DNA of 64,000 nt from Episyrphus balteatus (taxonomy: Eukaryota; Arthropoda; Insecta; Diptera; Syrphidae). Shown in pieces: positions 58,301 through 64,000 of this stretch. Positions within the stretch are counted from its first letter, which is position 1, and each line of letters starts with the position of its first letter. A program made the translations under genes and the position numbers. The stretch is from positions 48,166,402-48,230,401 of the forward strand of contig NC_079134.1 of NCBI RefSeq assembly GCF_945859705.1, in the 5' to 3' direction. A model generated the notes under the pieces. The model did not search any database, was not told the DNA's origin, and worked only from the letters and a program-made list of their open reading frames with translations.

Positions 58301-58727
58301 TATAATAAAAAAAAAAAACATGAATATATAAAAATGTATGTATAGAAAGAATTAGAAGAAAAAAAAAGAAGAATAAGAAGAACACAAATGTCAAAAACAC
58401 TATAAAGTATAATTAAAACGAACTAAATTGATATTTCTGCTACTATAATTTCGGTATTACTTCAACTAATCTAAAAAAAAAAAAGCAAAGTCTGCTAAGA
58501 CTTTATTAATTCTTAATTAATAGCTTCCGAAAAAAAAGAAGCAATGATTTAATTGGATTTTTAAATTTATCATAATCTTTCAAGATATACATACCTCCAT
58601 ACATAACAAACAATGTTATTTTTAACATAATCAAGTTCGGATTGATTCCTTTCTTCTGACATATTCTACCGAAACCTGACAGTTCCGGCTTTTCGTCCTT
58701 TGTTTCTGTTGCTGTTTCTTCACCCAT
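19251..58727 (-). CDS. MFSD6-like major-facilitator membrane transporter, eleven coding exons
   Basis: Exons in order (- strand): 58727-58595, 49256-49134, 39787-39624, 39466-39187, 39125-38720, 31032-30602, 30493-30349, 30228-30077, 25578-25265, 25185-24922, 19397-19251. All junctions are GT-AG and in phase; the joined frame has 853 codons including TGA. Start: MGEETATETKDEKPELSGFG, in a cytoplasmic N-terminus. TM1-TM3 follow, with the MFS motif-A-like GFLVDKFGKYK after TM2. A loop of roughly 200 residues (exons C-E), rich in Cys and with NET, NVT and NMS sequons, is probably extracellular, as in MFSD6. The remaining TM segments include a second motif-A-like GIMIDYTSRG, followed by a polar cytoplasmic tail of about 170 residues. 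The layout matches MFSD6/MFS_1_like proteins. The substrate is unknown. No break is seen; intron expansion by transposons makes the gene 39.5 kb long. Confidence 0.92.
19398..22143. other. Intron 10 of the MFSD6-like gene, left part
   Basis: AT-rich, no gene. Between about 20959 and 21330 the motif AAAGAGCAGTGA and variants recur at least five times (see findings). Confidence 0.5.
22144..23632. mobile_element. Palindromic element family P, copy 2
   Basis: Starts CAGTCAAATAAGGTGAAAAA (22144) and ends with the complement, CTTATTTGACTG (23632). The arms of about 700 bases are inverted copies of each other and homologous to copies 1 and 3. Flanks are TA on the left and GA on the right, so the TA duplication is imperfect here. 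No coding sequence. In intron 10 of the MFSD6-like gene. Confidence 0.87.
23633..24921. other. Intron 10 of the MFSD6-like gene, right part
   Basis: AT-rich intron DNA with short (GA)n and poly-A/T runs near 24290-24330 and 24675-24712. No gene seen. Confidence 0.5.
24922..25185 (-). CDS. MFSD6-like exon 10 (cytoplasmic tail)
   Basis: Phase-0 exon of 88 codons (starts VDIQDHLPHRRSSYNVEQIR), Ser/Arg/Asn-rich without TM. Acceptor follows a T-rich tract; donor GTCAGT. The 24922 donor and in-phase join with the last exon support it; it could be alternatively spliced. Confidence 0.85.
25265..25578 (-). CDS. MFSD6-like exon 9 (last TM and start of tail)
   Basis: Codes for GRGSGSFTGGLLIGQFGTRD, the last TM (YMGLLAVVGGIAYGLLHLVW) and an acidic, then Ser-rich tail. 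Donor GTAAGG. Confidence 0.92.
26005..27501. mobile_element. Palindromic element family P, copy 3
   Basis: Starts CAGTCAAATAAGGGTTTAAC (26005) and ends TTATTTTACTG (27501). Inverted arms of about 700 bases match copies 1 and 2. TA flanks the right end; the left flank is TC. The left end lacks some bases of the G/A-rich subterminal stretch. Lies in intron 8 of the MFSD6-like gene. The small ORFs inside recur in all copies and on both strands and are not genes. Confidence 0.87.
27877..28017. mobile_element. 141-bp palindromic MITE with 48-bp perfect inverted repeats
   Basis: ATGGCGTTTTCGATTGGCAG (27877) begins an arm of 48 bases whose exact reverse complement ends at 28017. The 45-base middle (about 27925-27969) is itself partly palindromic (CAAAACTGTCAGTTTTG). 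The GC-rich arms stand out from the AT-rich intron. No clear target-site duplication. Confidence 0.88.
28018..30076. other. Intron 8 of the MFSD6-like gene, right part
   Basis: AT-rich, with sequence typical of old interspersed repeats (for example ACAGACAGCACG at 28139 and ATATCTCGAAAAACTTTTTT at 29434). A tandem of the hexamer ACATGT (ACATGTACATGTACATGT) lies near 29597-29616. No gene seen. Confidence 0.45.
30077..30228 (-). CDS. MFSD6-like exon 8
   Basis: Codes for the stretch beginning NAWWCFPFEAMEALSCHLMW and the next TM segments (LLATLIGVLGMAHFSLG). Donor GTATGT. Confidence 0.92.
30349..30493 (-). CDS. MFSD6-like exon 7
   Basis: Codes for ITVGTVSSIPFLYGAEKITR and a TM segment (VNLIIIAFFSHAGRLVGYSF). 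Donor GTGAGT. An ORF on the + strand across it is a shadow. Confidence 0.92.
30602..31032 (-). CDS. MFSD6-like exon 6 (TM core)
   Basis: Codes for 144 residues with four TM segments, including TTMLSAGVTIMDPIALTMIE, SSIGMAIFSPITGIMIDYTS and the stretch VIAFILFLFVLGNFWGFIES. Donor GTAAGT. Confidence 0.93.
31033..32510. other. Intron 5 of the MFSD6-like gene, left part
   Basis: AT-rich DNA without gene or recognisable element. Confidence 0.45.
32511..33702. repeat. 1.2-kb inverted-repeat element with GC-rich subterminal block
   Basis: About 32534-32720 and 33495-33682 are inverted copies: CAAAATATACGCGGGCGGAG near both ends, then AGACCTATCA and CTAGTCGCA. The outer ends read CACGGTG on the left and CACTGTG on the right (reverse complement). 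No TSD found and no coding sequence. Confidence 0.75.
33755..34430 (+). repeat. Interspersed repeat beginning ATGCACGACTGGG, copy 1
   Basis: Starts AATAAAATGCACGACTGGGT, as do the segments at 55075 and 62955, and ends with the phrase TAATCACCAAGTTTGAAG followed by CAGACGGACACACAG. The same order of phrases occurs in the 55.1-55.95 kb copy. Such 'caccaagtttgaa...cagacagacag' tails are common in insect repeats. No coding. Confidence 0.65.
34840..36800 (+). mobile_element. Transib-superfamily DNA transposon, internally deleted
   Basis: Both ends start CACTAAGGAGCATTTGACCT (left at 34840; right, reverse complemented, ending at 36800), and the inverted repeat is perfect for 28 bases. CGACG is duplicated directly at 34835-34839 and 36801-36805: a GC-rich 5-bp TSD in AT-rich DNA, as in Transib. 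The CAC start also fits Transib and the RAG recombination heptamer. Inside is a + strand transposase remnant. It sits in intron 5 of the MFSD6-like gene, inserted on the opposite strand. Confidence 0.87.
35105..36630 (+). pseudogene. Transib-like transposase, N-terminal half, with frameshifts and C-terminal deletion
   Basis: A possible first exon (ATG at 35105, MDTEVQ) splices at GTATGT (35124) to an acceptor TTTGTCAG (35437-35444). Coding then continues in phase to a TAA at about 35603, on past frameshifts near 35600 and 35706, and then open to 36448 (247 residues from 35705). It holds the basic motif GRPSKEFQDLSDRSKRRKT and, near the end, KWGCDGSHQSAYQQKF, where the Asp could be the first catalytic acid. 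A final short acidic tail (36445-36627) is in another frame. Transib transposases are normally about 650-700 residues, so most of the catalytic core is missing. The family call rests mainly on the termini and TSD; the protein similarity is from memory of the family and less sure. Confidence 0.7.
37344..38395 (+). mobile_element. pogo-like (Tc1/mariner) element with TTATAAGAAAC subterminal repeats
   Basis: Left end CAGTATTTATCGCTTATAAG (37344) and right end, reverse complemented, CAGTACATAACGCTTATAAG; both are flanked by TA (37342-37343, 38396-38397), the target duplication of this superfamily. CAGTA plus CGCTTA recalls the pogo terminus. The subterminal unit CGCTTATAAGAAACA and variants is repeated at least three times from 37354 and again near 37448-37500; inverted and direct copies lie at 38259-38390. 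A CENPB/psq-type helix-turn-helix remnant is encoded inside. Confidence 0.85.
37861..37947 (+). pseudogene. pogo-like transposase N-terminal helix-turn-helix remnant
   Basis: The reading SLKTKLILE*IKSGKNRKEI followed by CEKYKIAT matches the N-terminal DNA-binding helix-turn-helix of pogo/Tigger/CENP-B transposases, with one in-frame stop. The rest of the transposase is deleted. Confidence 0.75.
38398..38719. other. Short repeats before MFSD6-like exon 5
   Basis: ATTATTGCCAG/ATTATTGGCAG variants recur at 38399-38490, in part inverted. Around 38570-38628 TGGGGCCC and CGGCCCTG resemble the right end of a hAT-type element (TTAAAAACGGCCCTG), but no partner was found. Confidence 0.4.
38720..39125 (-). 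CDS. MFSD6-like exon 5 (large loop to next TM)
   Basis: Codes for 135 residues with NETVTD, NVTDLEELDL and NMSGTHKL sequons and several cysteines, ending in the TM segment VFWLYFLLR. Donor GTAAGA. Confidence 0.92.
39187..39466 (-). CDS. MFSD6-like exon 4 (large loop)
   Basis: Codes for the loop part starting IWWSPCPSRECPEEEE with a CLDYC cluster. Acceptor ATAG. Donor GTAAGT. Confidence 0.92.
39624..39787 (-). CDS. MFSD6-like exon 3
   Basis: Starts with GFLVDKFGKYK (motif A) and codes for TM3 (VVVMSLLLNALFHHSLLC) and the start of the large loop. The preceding intron is 9.3 kb and contains two fold-back elements and an RTE-like element. Confidence 0.93.
39788..40211. other. Intron 2 of the MFSD6-like gene, start
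   Basis: AT-rich, no recognisable element. Confidence 0.45.
40212..40220. repeat. Target-site duplication of element C, left copy
   Basis: TATCCACTC, identical to 41043-41051. Confidence 0.92.
40221..41042. mobile_element. Fold-back element C (ATCCCG-T-run arrays, exact 9-bp TSD)
   Basis: Left end GGGTTGGGTTCGATATCCCG (40221-40240); right end, reverse complemented, GGGAGCGTATCGGAATCCCG (41023-41042). TATCCACTC is repeated exactly on both sides. Left arm: about eight units of ATCCCGTTTTTTATA type (40235-40347). Right arm: the same in inverted order (40886-41030). A nested inverted repeat around AACTAGTTGTTTTATTT (40356 and 40400) adjoins the left array. The middle (about 40430-40880) is unique AT-rich DNA. 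No transposase. Confidence 0.9.
41043..41051. repeat. Target-site duplication of element C, right copy
   Basis: TATCCACTC, identical to 40212-40220. Confidence 0.92.
41052..42342. other. Intron DNA between fold-back elements C and D
   Basis: AT-rich, no gene or element recognised. Confidence 0.45.
42352..43052. mobile_element. Fold-back element D (AAAATTCTGTATTT arrays, exact 9-bp TSD)
   Basis: Left end GGGTTGAGGTCGAAATTCTG (42352-42371); right end, reverse complemented, GGGAACGGGTCGTTATTCCG (43033-43052). AAATTTTTT is repeated at 42343-42351 and 43053-43061, although low complexity makes this duplication weaker evidence than that of element C. The left arm consists of AAAATTCTGTATTT-type units (42365-42515), the right arm of the inverse (AAATACAGAATTTTGG type, 42850-43030). 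The middle is unique. No coding. Confidence 0.85.
43062..43910. other. Intron DNA between element D and the RTE-like element
   Basis: AT-rich, no feature recognised. Confidence 0.45.
43928..47644 (+). mobile_element. RTE-like non-LTR retrotransposon, near full length, frameshifted
   Basis: ACAGACTTGCAGTGCTC occurs directly at 43911-43927 and 47645-47661, a 17-bp target-site duplication that defines both ends. The 5' leader (about 490 bases) is GC-rich and contains a stem GTAAGCC/GGGCTTAC (43939-43966). The 3' end is a short GAA repeat (GGAGAAGAAGAAGAAGAA), not poly-A, as in RTE-type elements. The single ORF encodes endonuclease and reverse transcriptase but is broken by two frameshifts. Lies in intron 2 of the MFSD6-like gene, on the opposite strand. 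Confidence 0.92.
44419..47566 (+). pseudogene. RTE-like endonuclease/reverse transcriptase polyprotein, two frameshifts
   Basis: From ATG 44419 the frame runs 710 codons to 46551. It has an APE-type endonuclease (WNVGSM near 71-76, CVQETKW near 96-102, SAYAPQ near 171, GGDLNGHVG near 207-215, QIDYHL near 274) and the start of the RT (KKGKAIGPDEIPSEFWK near 560). A frameshift near 46455 moves the true frame to the one carrying VDFEKAFDR, GVHQGSVLSPLLF and the catalytic FADDGAI (46776-46796). A second shift or small deletion near 46810-46830 leads into the third frame (46844-47566), with the thumb and the C-terminal GRPKNSWRRQ motif. This architecture resembles the 'craniofacial development protein 2-like' RTE/BovB group. 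It cannot make an intact enzyme. The exact clade is inferred. Confidence 0.85.
47662..49133. other. Intron 2 of the MFSD6-like gene, right part
   Basis: AT-rich with a short inverted motif near 48780-48870; no gene seen. Confidence 0.45.
49134..49256 (-). CDS. MFSD6-like exon 2
   Basis: Codes for the rest of TM1 and TM2 (SSLLPYLTIHMQSIGL, then IIYLALPFTTFLSPPITG). The preceding intron is 9.3 kb. Donor GTAAAC. Confidence 0.93.
49257..49718. other. Intron 1 of the MFSD6-like gene, start
   Basis: AT-rich, no gene. AACGGCGTAGACAAGGGG at 49707-49724 looks like the end of a hAT-type element in which the next element is nested. Confidence 0.4.
49727..50173. mobile_element. hAT-type MITE with tandem AAAATGCCCTACCTTT units
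   Basis: Left end CAGGGCCGTAGCCAGGGGGG; right end, reverse complemented, CAAGCCCGTAGCCAGAGTTG. Flanks AAGGGGGG (49719-49726) and AAGGGGGT (50174-50181) form an 8-bp TSD with one mismatch. Most of the interior is a degenerate tandem array of about 17-bp units (AAAATGCCCTACCTTT). No coding. It is inserted in another G-rich element (sequence continues with GGGGGTCAGAGGGTCATGAA). Confidence 0.8.
50182..50935. other. Intron DNA after the hAT-type MITE
   Basis: AT-rich; a few short inverted motifs (for example GCTTCTATAAAGC near 50672). No gene. Confidence 0.4.
50936..51155. repeat. Second copy of the CGACTTCC interspersed repeat
   Basis: Inverted and partly rearranged relative to 7462-7692: ACCGACTTCCATATCTAAAA at 50940, ACCAGCTTTCCAATACAAAA at 51028, TCCTCCTTTTTGGAAGTCGG at 51126. 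Confidence 0.65.
51156..53694. other. Intron 1 of the MFSD6-like gene, middle
   Basis: AT-rich. Around 52330-52600 ACATACATA/ATGTATG-like simple motifs are common. ACACTGTGGCGTATGAGTAC at 53358 resembles 27508-27530 and, inverted, 13808-13830, so a small repeat end is probably present. No gene. Confidence 0.4.
53695..53827. repeat. Small inverted-repeat element (MITE-like)
   Basis: TTAACATTGTCAAAGCGAAT (53695) is mirrored by a right arm ending TTTCTTTGACTATGTTAA; both arms also share AATGCAT and the TTACATGT/ACATGTAA part. The arms are about 50 bases. Confidence 0.7.
53828..54870. other. Intron 1 of the MFSD6-like gene, no feature
   Basis: AT-rich; no gene or element recognised. Confidence 0.4.
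54871..55064. repeat. Cluster of AGCTTATGT-NN-ACTTAAGCT palindromes
   Basis: Four imperfect palindromes of the same design: AGCTTATGTTACTTAAGCT (54876), GGCTTAGGTCGACATAAG (54940), AGCTTATGTTGACCTAAGC (54993), AGCTTATGTCATGACTTAAG (55043). Related motifs occur at 56084-56100 and 56245-56262. Confidence 0.75.
55072..55960 (+). repeat. Interspersed repeat beginning ATGCACGACTGGG, copy 2
   Basis: Begins AAAATGCACGACTGGGTCTC and ends with CACCAAGTTTGACATCAATC, CAGACAGACAGATGAA and CCGGGACCCAAC. It is the longest of the three copies in the window, with the two others at 33755 and 62955. The many 20-70-codon ORFs on both strands are not conserved. Confidence 0.65.
55961..56816. other. AT-rich intron DNA
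   Basis: Right flank of the palindrome cluster; no gene. Confidence 0.4.
56817..57640 (+). pseudogene. Degenerate second copy of the RTE-like element (3' part)
   Basis: Parallels the RT region of the element at 43928-47644: CTTCCGGAAGTCTACGTGCA (56829) corresponds to its GGTTCCGGAAATCTACGTGC; CTTGCTCTTTATAATAGTTG (56917) to its CTTTGCTCTTTATTACC; and AATCCGAGTAGGTCTTCACA (57343) to its AATCCGAGGAAGTCTTCACG. Many stops and deletions; long dead. Confidence 0.8.
57641..58594. other. Intron 1 of the MFSD6-like gene, 3' side of exon 1
   Basis: AT-rich with a GA-rich simple stretch at about 58125-58160 and poly-A runs. No gene. Confidence 0.45.
58595..58727 (-). CDS. MFSD6-like exon 1 (start)
   Basis: ATG at 58727-58725 in the context AAAAAATGG. 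Codes for 44 residues ending in the first half of TM1 (NLIMLKITLFVMYG). Donor GTATGT. Confidence 0.92.
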
Positions 58728-61413
58728 TTTTTAATGTGTTTTTTGATTTAGTTCTCAAACTATCGAAGGTTTTATCAATCAAACAATTTTAGACTGGTAC
58801 CGTTTAGATTGATAGTTAGGCCTAGATAGTGTTGTTTTCGAATTTAAAATTCGCTTTCTTTCAAAAGCGATTGTTTTTTTTTTGCCTTTGAATATCACAC
58901 AACATGCATTGATAATGATAAAGAGCAGTGAGAGGCGACACAAGGGAAATATTAAAAACAAACAACAACAACAAAAAACAACAACAAACAAAAAGTCGTA
59001 GGTAAAATATCACAACCACTTTGGCACGGTGACGGTATTCTATGTATGTTTTCTAAGACCGCACCACTTGAAATTAAACGTCCGTTTTTCTTATTAAATC
59101 CAATTTATCAATAAAAAGTTTCATTCACTAAGTGAGCCTCTTTTCTCGAGCTCTGATATAGCTAGCATTCGATGTAGCCGTATAATGTTGCTGTTCGTGC
59201 TACAAAGCTTGCTGTTGGATAAAATTTTGTTTGTTCATCTTTTTATCACAAGAAAAAAATTTGAGAAAAAAAAAACTATAAACGCAGGGCTAGGAATTAG
59301 ATTTTAAAGTTTTTTTTTTTTTTTTTAATACAAAAATAGATTTGTATTAATAATAATAAAAAAAAAAGTAAATCACTTAAATCACGGTTCCATTAACTTC
59401 TGGAAGATTTTTTGAATTTTTATTTTTATTCAACCAAAAAAAAAATTTTACTTTAAGTATAGAATTGCAACAATCGCACAAACACCATGTAAAATAAGAT
59501 CATCGAAGTCACAGTGATAATGGTATTGATATTGACAAAAGGATTAAGTTATGTTTTTTACTGAACTCTTTTTCTTATGTATCGAGATAAATTTTTGAAC
59601 CTTGCAGCCCCGATTGTAATATATGTTGAAATTGTATTTGGTTATATATTATTTATTTTTATATAAATATTTCACTGTTGTTTAATTAATTTATCCTTAT
59701 AGAGTATAGGTATAGGAATGATGATGTGCGTATAAATTCAACCTCTGTTCTCAATTCATTTCTAAAGAATTTTTTTTTAGGTATAAGAATCAGATGCAAG
59801 TTATTTTTTTATTTTTTTTATAATGGGGGTGGAGAGGTGCAATATGTCTGTCGTAGATATTTTATATCTCACAATCTCTTCGATGGCTGGACAAAGACTG
59901 AATTTTATAAAGATGAAATCCAAAAGTTTTATATTATTATTATTATAGTTATGTGTTTTTTTTTTTTTTGTTATGTGTGCGACGCACGGTAAAAAAGATA
60001 AGTCGTATGTTTAATCTTTCAGCTTGAAAGAAGATCACAATACTGACGGTGATAATCCGATAAGATATAAAACTTAAGAATAATAAAAAAAAAAAATGAG
60101 CAAGACGAAGATTCAGTAGCACAGACAAAATAGTAGGTACTCTACAACAATAACAATAACGAATATGGATAATGTAGATATAATAATAGTAGATAGGGGT
60201 AGTTTTTGTGGAGAGATATCGTTTTGTATGACTAGGGTAGGGAAGGAGCTTTTTTTCTTCCTATGCGGTTAACAGGTACAAGTTTTATTTTGGATTTTCT
60301 AACATATGAAATATTTGTAGTGTTTTTGAATATCAAGGATCTATTCATCCAAAGAACATTTTATCGTCGCACAGTGCGGTATTTTGGTTTAAAACGTAGC
60401 CAAAAATATTTGGGCACATTTTTTACATCAAATAGGTACCAAATGACTAAAAAGTTATTTGGAAGGAAAATTTTTCATTTTCTTGGCACAGTAAAACCCA
60501 CTTAAGTGCTTATCTCCCGATTAGCCGTGCAAAAAAAATGATGAAAAATGCACGTACAGTCTTGTGCTATAACTTTTCTTAAAGCTAGTAGTTTATTCTT
60601 TATTTTTCTTTTTGACTTAAGTTGTTTCTTCAAATAGTTTTTGATAAATTAAGTTTTAAAGATGAAAATTAGAAAACATTTTTTTAACGTCTTTTATTTG
60701 ATTCTTATATTATATTATAGACCTTTTTTATCATTATCTAATGACCTGATAGTTTTTAGTCAAATGCCAAAGAATTCATTCTAAGAAATAAAAAAAAAAC
60801 TGACACATATTTTTTTGAGGGAAACCCTGTTTTTTTTTAATTGCATTAAAATTTGTTATTTAATTGAATGCATTATATCTCAAAAATATTGTGTCAAAAT
60901 TTAAGGTCGATTGGAGCCAAATTGACCAAGCAATGACTATTTTAATACTTCGCCTATAAAAATGTTTTCTGGAATTACTACTGCAATGATTCTTTCGAAA
61001 TTTGAAACACTATTTCTGTACATATTTTTTAAGGTATCACTTTAGAAATATTCTCATTAATATAATACATTCAGTGGAATAATATAAAAATCTATTAGTA
61101 AGGGTCGTTTTTTAGGAGTTTTTTTAAAGGGCTCTTAATTTTCGGGGTGGCAAACTCTTGAAATGCAAGATTGTTCTACATATCCAGCAGTCTAACAATA
61201 TATAGGTAAGACCATGTTGCGGCGTGTTGCGTTATTTTGAAAACAATAATGTTAAAAAAAAAAACAACGAAAAAAGTGCAACTTTTTTAATTGTGTACTT
61301 TAACCCATCCGTATGCGAAAAAAAGAGTTGCATATACAATAAAATTTTTTTTTTTGATTGTCAATATCCATATCAATTTTTTTAACCAAAATCACTTAGT
61401 AAAAAAAAACACA
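58728..61413. other. Upstream of the MFSD6-like gene: 5' UTR, promoter region, AT-rich DNA
   Basis: The first part must hold the 5' UTR and promoter of the MFSD6-like gene, but neither a noncoding exon nor a core promoter can be chosen. The stretch has CAA-rich (58960-58990) and poly-A/T simple sequence and no ORF with a recognised domain. Confidence 0.4.
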
Positions 61414-61692
61414 CCAATTTATTCACTTTCCATTATATTTAAAGTCCCTATTAAAAATTAAAAAAATCTGTAAGATCACATACAAATTTTAAAATTTCCC
61501 GTTTTTAATGCAGACTTTAAATTTAATGATGAGTTAATAAATTGGGCCTTAGGTTCAATTTATTCACTCTCCATTATATTTAAAATCTCCATTAAAAATT
61601 ATAAATCTGTCAAATCGCATACAAATTTTAAAATTTCCCTTTTTTAATGGCGATTTTAAATTTAATGTAGTGTGAATAAATTGAGCCTTAGG
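61414..61692. repeat. Two tandem copies of a palindromic MITE-like unit
   Basis: Each unit (61414-61553 and 61547-61692) reads CAATTTATTCAC ... CCATTATATTTAAA ... ACAAATTTTAAAATTTCCC ... TTTAAATTTAATG ... GAATAAATTG, so it is inverted within itself, and CCTTAGG closes each. The units are about 80% alike by eye and share the CCTTAGG at their junction. Confidence 0.8.
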
Positions 61693-62211
61693 AAGTTCAC
61701 TTTTTTATAAAAATCGTAAAAAAAATTCGTGTTTACCCACATAGTGCAAGTTGCAACTTATGGTGTCGCGAACTGGGTTGACTAATTTAAAAATAGTGAG
61801 TTCTTCCCTTTCCAACAATCTTTACGGCCAAAGTTACTTTTGGATTGTGTTTTTTTTTATTATGAAACTTATTTGTTTTTTAACAAACAATTTTTGTTTC
61901 TTACAAGAAAATTTGTTACATAGGTATATGGTTTAGGAAAAAAAATTAATGATTATACAGGGTGTTCCACTGTCACCGCCCCATTTGAAAACCATTGATT
62001 CCTGAGGTCACTATAAGTCGGAAAACTTAAGAGGTATTTTTCTGGTTTTCGTCCCGTTTTTTTTTATTTTTGACGGTTTTTATTATTTTTTCTCTCTTTT
62101 TCCTTAACTGGCTTCATCTTTGCCTAACGGTAACGATTTAAGTTTATTCCAAAACTTTTTTTCTGTTGACAGACGTTTCTCTGCAATTTTGCATCAAACC
62201 CAATTTGTTTT
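61693..62211. other. AT-rich DNA with a short ACAGGGTGTTCC motif
   Basis: ATACAGGGTGTTCCACTGTC near 61957 resembles a transposon end but no partner is seen. No gene. Confidence 0.35.
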
Positions 62212-62785
62212 TGAAGTTATACTTCTTATGGGACGATGGGTATGAAAATTCGTTTTTTGACAAGAATGTCAAAGGGATTATGACGCGATCGCCATCTCCG
62301 AGACAATTGGGCAGCAGGGCTGTCGTCGGTAGTACTTTAGTATTTAAAAATGCAGTACGCCGCAGTACGGTAAAAAAAAACACACAACACGTGGCAAGTT
62401 GCAAGTTGCAAGTTTCATGTCGCAAGTTGTACGACACTTGCCACATGCAACTTGCCACAAAAAAAAAAAAATGTAAATACTCATAAATAAAAGGAAAACA
62501 AAAAAACATAGACTAAAACTAAACCTATACCTATTGATATAAAGGCCATCAATCGTAGATAAAATTTAATTTTTTATTTTTTTTATTTTGCCCCGGAAAT
62601 TGGTATGAAGATTCTTAATTTCCAATTATAAAGATTTTTTCATGCATACCTAACTATGTTCAGGGAAGTCTGATTGTCTTGGGTTAAGGTACGGAGATAA
62701 GATCACCATATGCTGAGATTGTTAAAAAATGCGCTGTTTATACACAAAAATAATATAAATTAAAAATATCAAATGAAATTCAGAG
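62212..62785. repeat. Second copy of the TGAAGTTATACTTCT element
   Basis: Shares with 9163-9585 the first 150 bases, including GGTATGAAAATTCGTTTTTT and GCGATCGCCATCTCCGAGAC, then a short CACGTGGCAAGTTGCAAGTT array at 62390, and AATATCAAATGAAATTCA near the end (62766). The array is much shorter here and the right terminus is lost. Confidence 0.7.
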
Positions 62786-63008
62786 TTTCTTTTCTTTCCT
62801 TTTTTAACTTGGTTTTTTTCACTTTCATATCATTTTATTCAAAAAAAAAAAAACACGTTAATGAGTAATTTTGCTTTATTATTAATCCCAGTTTATTTTC
62901 TTAAAAAAAAATATTTTTTTTCATGAAAAAGAATACTGAAAGTAATAAGAAATCAAATGCACGACTGGGGTCGCACGTACTTGCTCTTATGGTAAATGTT
63001 ACTCTAAT
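62786..63008. repeat. Third, short copy of the ATGCACGACTGGG repeat end
   Basis: AAATGCACGACTGGGGTCGC at 62955-62974, followed by ACTTGCTCTTATGG, as in the copies at 33755 and 55072. It is cut off at about 63006 by the G-rich element that follows. Confidence 0.6.
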
Positions 63009-63745
63009 CAGGGGCGTACACTCAATTGGGGCAAGCGGGGAGGTGCCCCGGGGCCCCCGACCGACCCCAGGGCCCCCAGTGGAGACAATGCAGGGAAAAA
63101 ACTGTTAGCATAAATTGAGTTACGAAGTAACCAGGGAGACAAATTATGTCATTCAGTGTAATGTATAATGCATTGGTAGCCAAACAATATATGTATATTG
63201 ATTTTAAAAAAAGTTACCCCAGGGGCCCCAAAAAAAAATAAACTGCTTTTTTAAAAGAAAAATTATAATTTTATTTAAGGGCCCCAAAAAATATTACTTG
63301 AAAAATCTTTGCCACCACAAATAATACATTAGGGGCCCCAAAAAAGCAAAAAAATATTATTTGAGGATCTTCAAAAGTGGTTCAAAACAATCAAATGGAA
63401 AATTAAATATAAATTCAGGGGCCCCAACATAAATACATCAGGGCCCAAAATAAAAACATTACGTTATTGGTCGCATTCCGAATATTACTTCAGAACAGAG
63501 GCCCCAATACCTATTAATTCTTGGCTCCAAAAAAATTATATTATATTTTAGGGGCCTCTAAGCACTTAATTTTGAGGCTCTAAAAATAATTTTTCAGGGG
63601 CCCCAAAATAAAAAAAAATATGTCTGATGATGGAAAATAAAATATGTATTTATTACTTCAGAACAGAGGCCCCAAGAACTATCAATTCTAAGCTAAAAAA
63701 AATTTTATTTTAGGGGTCCCTAAATATTTAGTTTTGGGGGCCCTA
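63009..63745. mobile_element. hAT-like end followed by a GGGGCCCCAAAA array
   Basis: CAGGGGCGTACACTCAATTG is a hAT-type terminus. It is followed by GTGCCCCGGGGCCCCCGACC and then, up to 63745, degenerate repeats of AGGGGCCCCAAAAAATA at irregular spacing (at least ten copies). The right terminus is not found and may be outside the window. Not coding. Confidence 0.65.
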
Positions 63746-64000
63746 ATGTTAAGGCTTTTTACTGAACAAAATTAGGGAAAATTTGATATTTTTGAGGAAT
63801 CTCAAAGGTAGTGAAAAAAGAATAAAATCTGTTTTTAAAATTGACTAAACACCGATTTAAATGATCTTTTACACAAAACCAATGACATATTTTACTGTCT
63901 CTTCTAAAAAAACACCCTTTCACCTAAATCTTTTTTAATTCTTGCTTTCTATCCCAAAATCAATGTTTTAACCAAATTTCATTAGTGTTATAATAAATTT
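63746..64000. other. AT-rich end of the window
   Basis: No feature recognised. Confidence 0.4.

Overview
This window is AT-rich nuclear DNA of an insect, most likely a brachyceran fly. The signs are multi-exon genes with GT-AG introns, a pickpocket-type sodium channel gene, and a dense mix of copia, RTE-like, hAT, Transib, pogo-like and fold-back elements. The species cannot be named from the sequence. There are no bacterial features, rRNA genes or CRISPR arrays.

Three host genes are visible. (1) On the + strand, the last coding exon of an unrecognised gene lies at 3419-3796; its last intron holds the 3' part of a copia element (1 to about 3376) in the same orientation. (2) On the - strand, a complete pickpocket (DEG/ENaC) gene runs 17934 to 11551 in eight coding exons (566 codons plus stop). 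(3) Also on the - strand, a complete MFSD6-like major-facilitator gene runs 58727 to 19251 in eleven coding exons (852 codons plus stop). It occupies about 39.5 kb because its introns are full of transposons. Every exon junction in both - strand genes keeps the reading frame and uses GT-AG sites, so I trust these models. From about 58.7 kb to the end I see no gene, only repeats and low-complexity DNA.

The rest is mobile DNA. Recognisable elements with boundaries and target-site duplications (TSDs) are: a hAT element (6773-8206, 8-bp TSD), a second small hAT-like element (49727-50173), a Transib (RAG1-related superfamily) remnant (34840-36800, 5-bp TSD CGACG), a pogo-like element (37344-38395, TA), an RTE-like non-LTR retrotransposon (43928-47644, 17-bp TSD), three copies of a roughly 1.5-kb palindromic element (14004, 22144 and 26005), and several other long inverted repeats.

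The most interesting discovery is a set of four fold-back elements (5617-6467, 18608-18954, 40221-41042, 42352-43052). Each has 20-bp termini that start with GG and grade into an array of 14-17-bp tandem repeats, with the arrays in inverted orientation. Each is flanked by a 9-bp TSD (three exact, one with a single mismatch). The array sequence differs between elements (AAATCCCGAAAACCCA in two, an ATCCCG-T-run unit in the third, AAAATTCTGTATTT in the fourth) while the terminal geometry is kept. Termini, 9-bp TSD and array-built arms resemble Drosophila Foldback/Mutator-like elements. They look like one superfamily in which the repeat filling changes faster than the ends.
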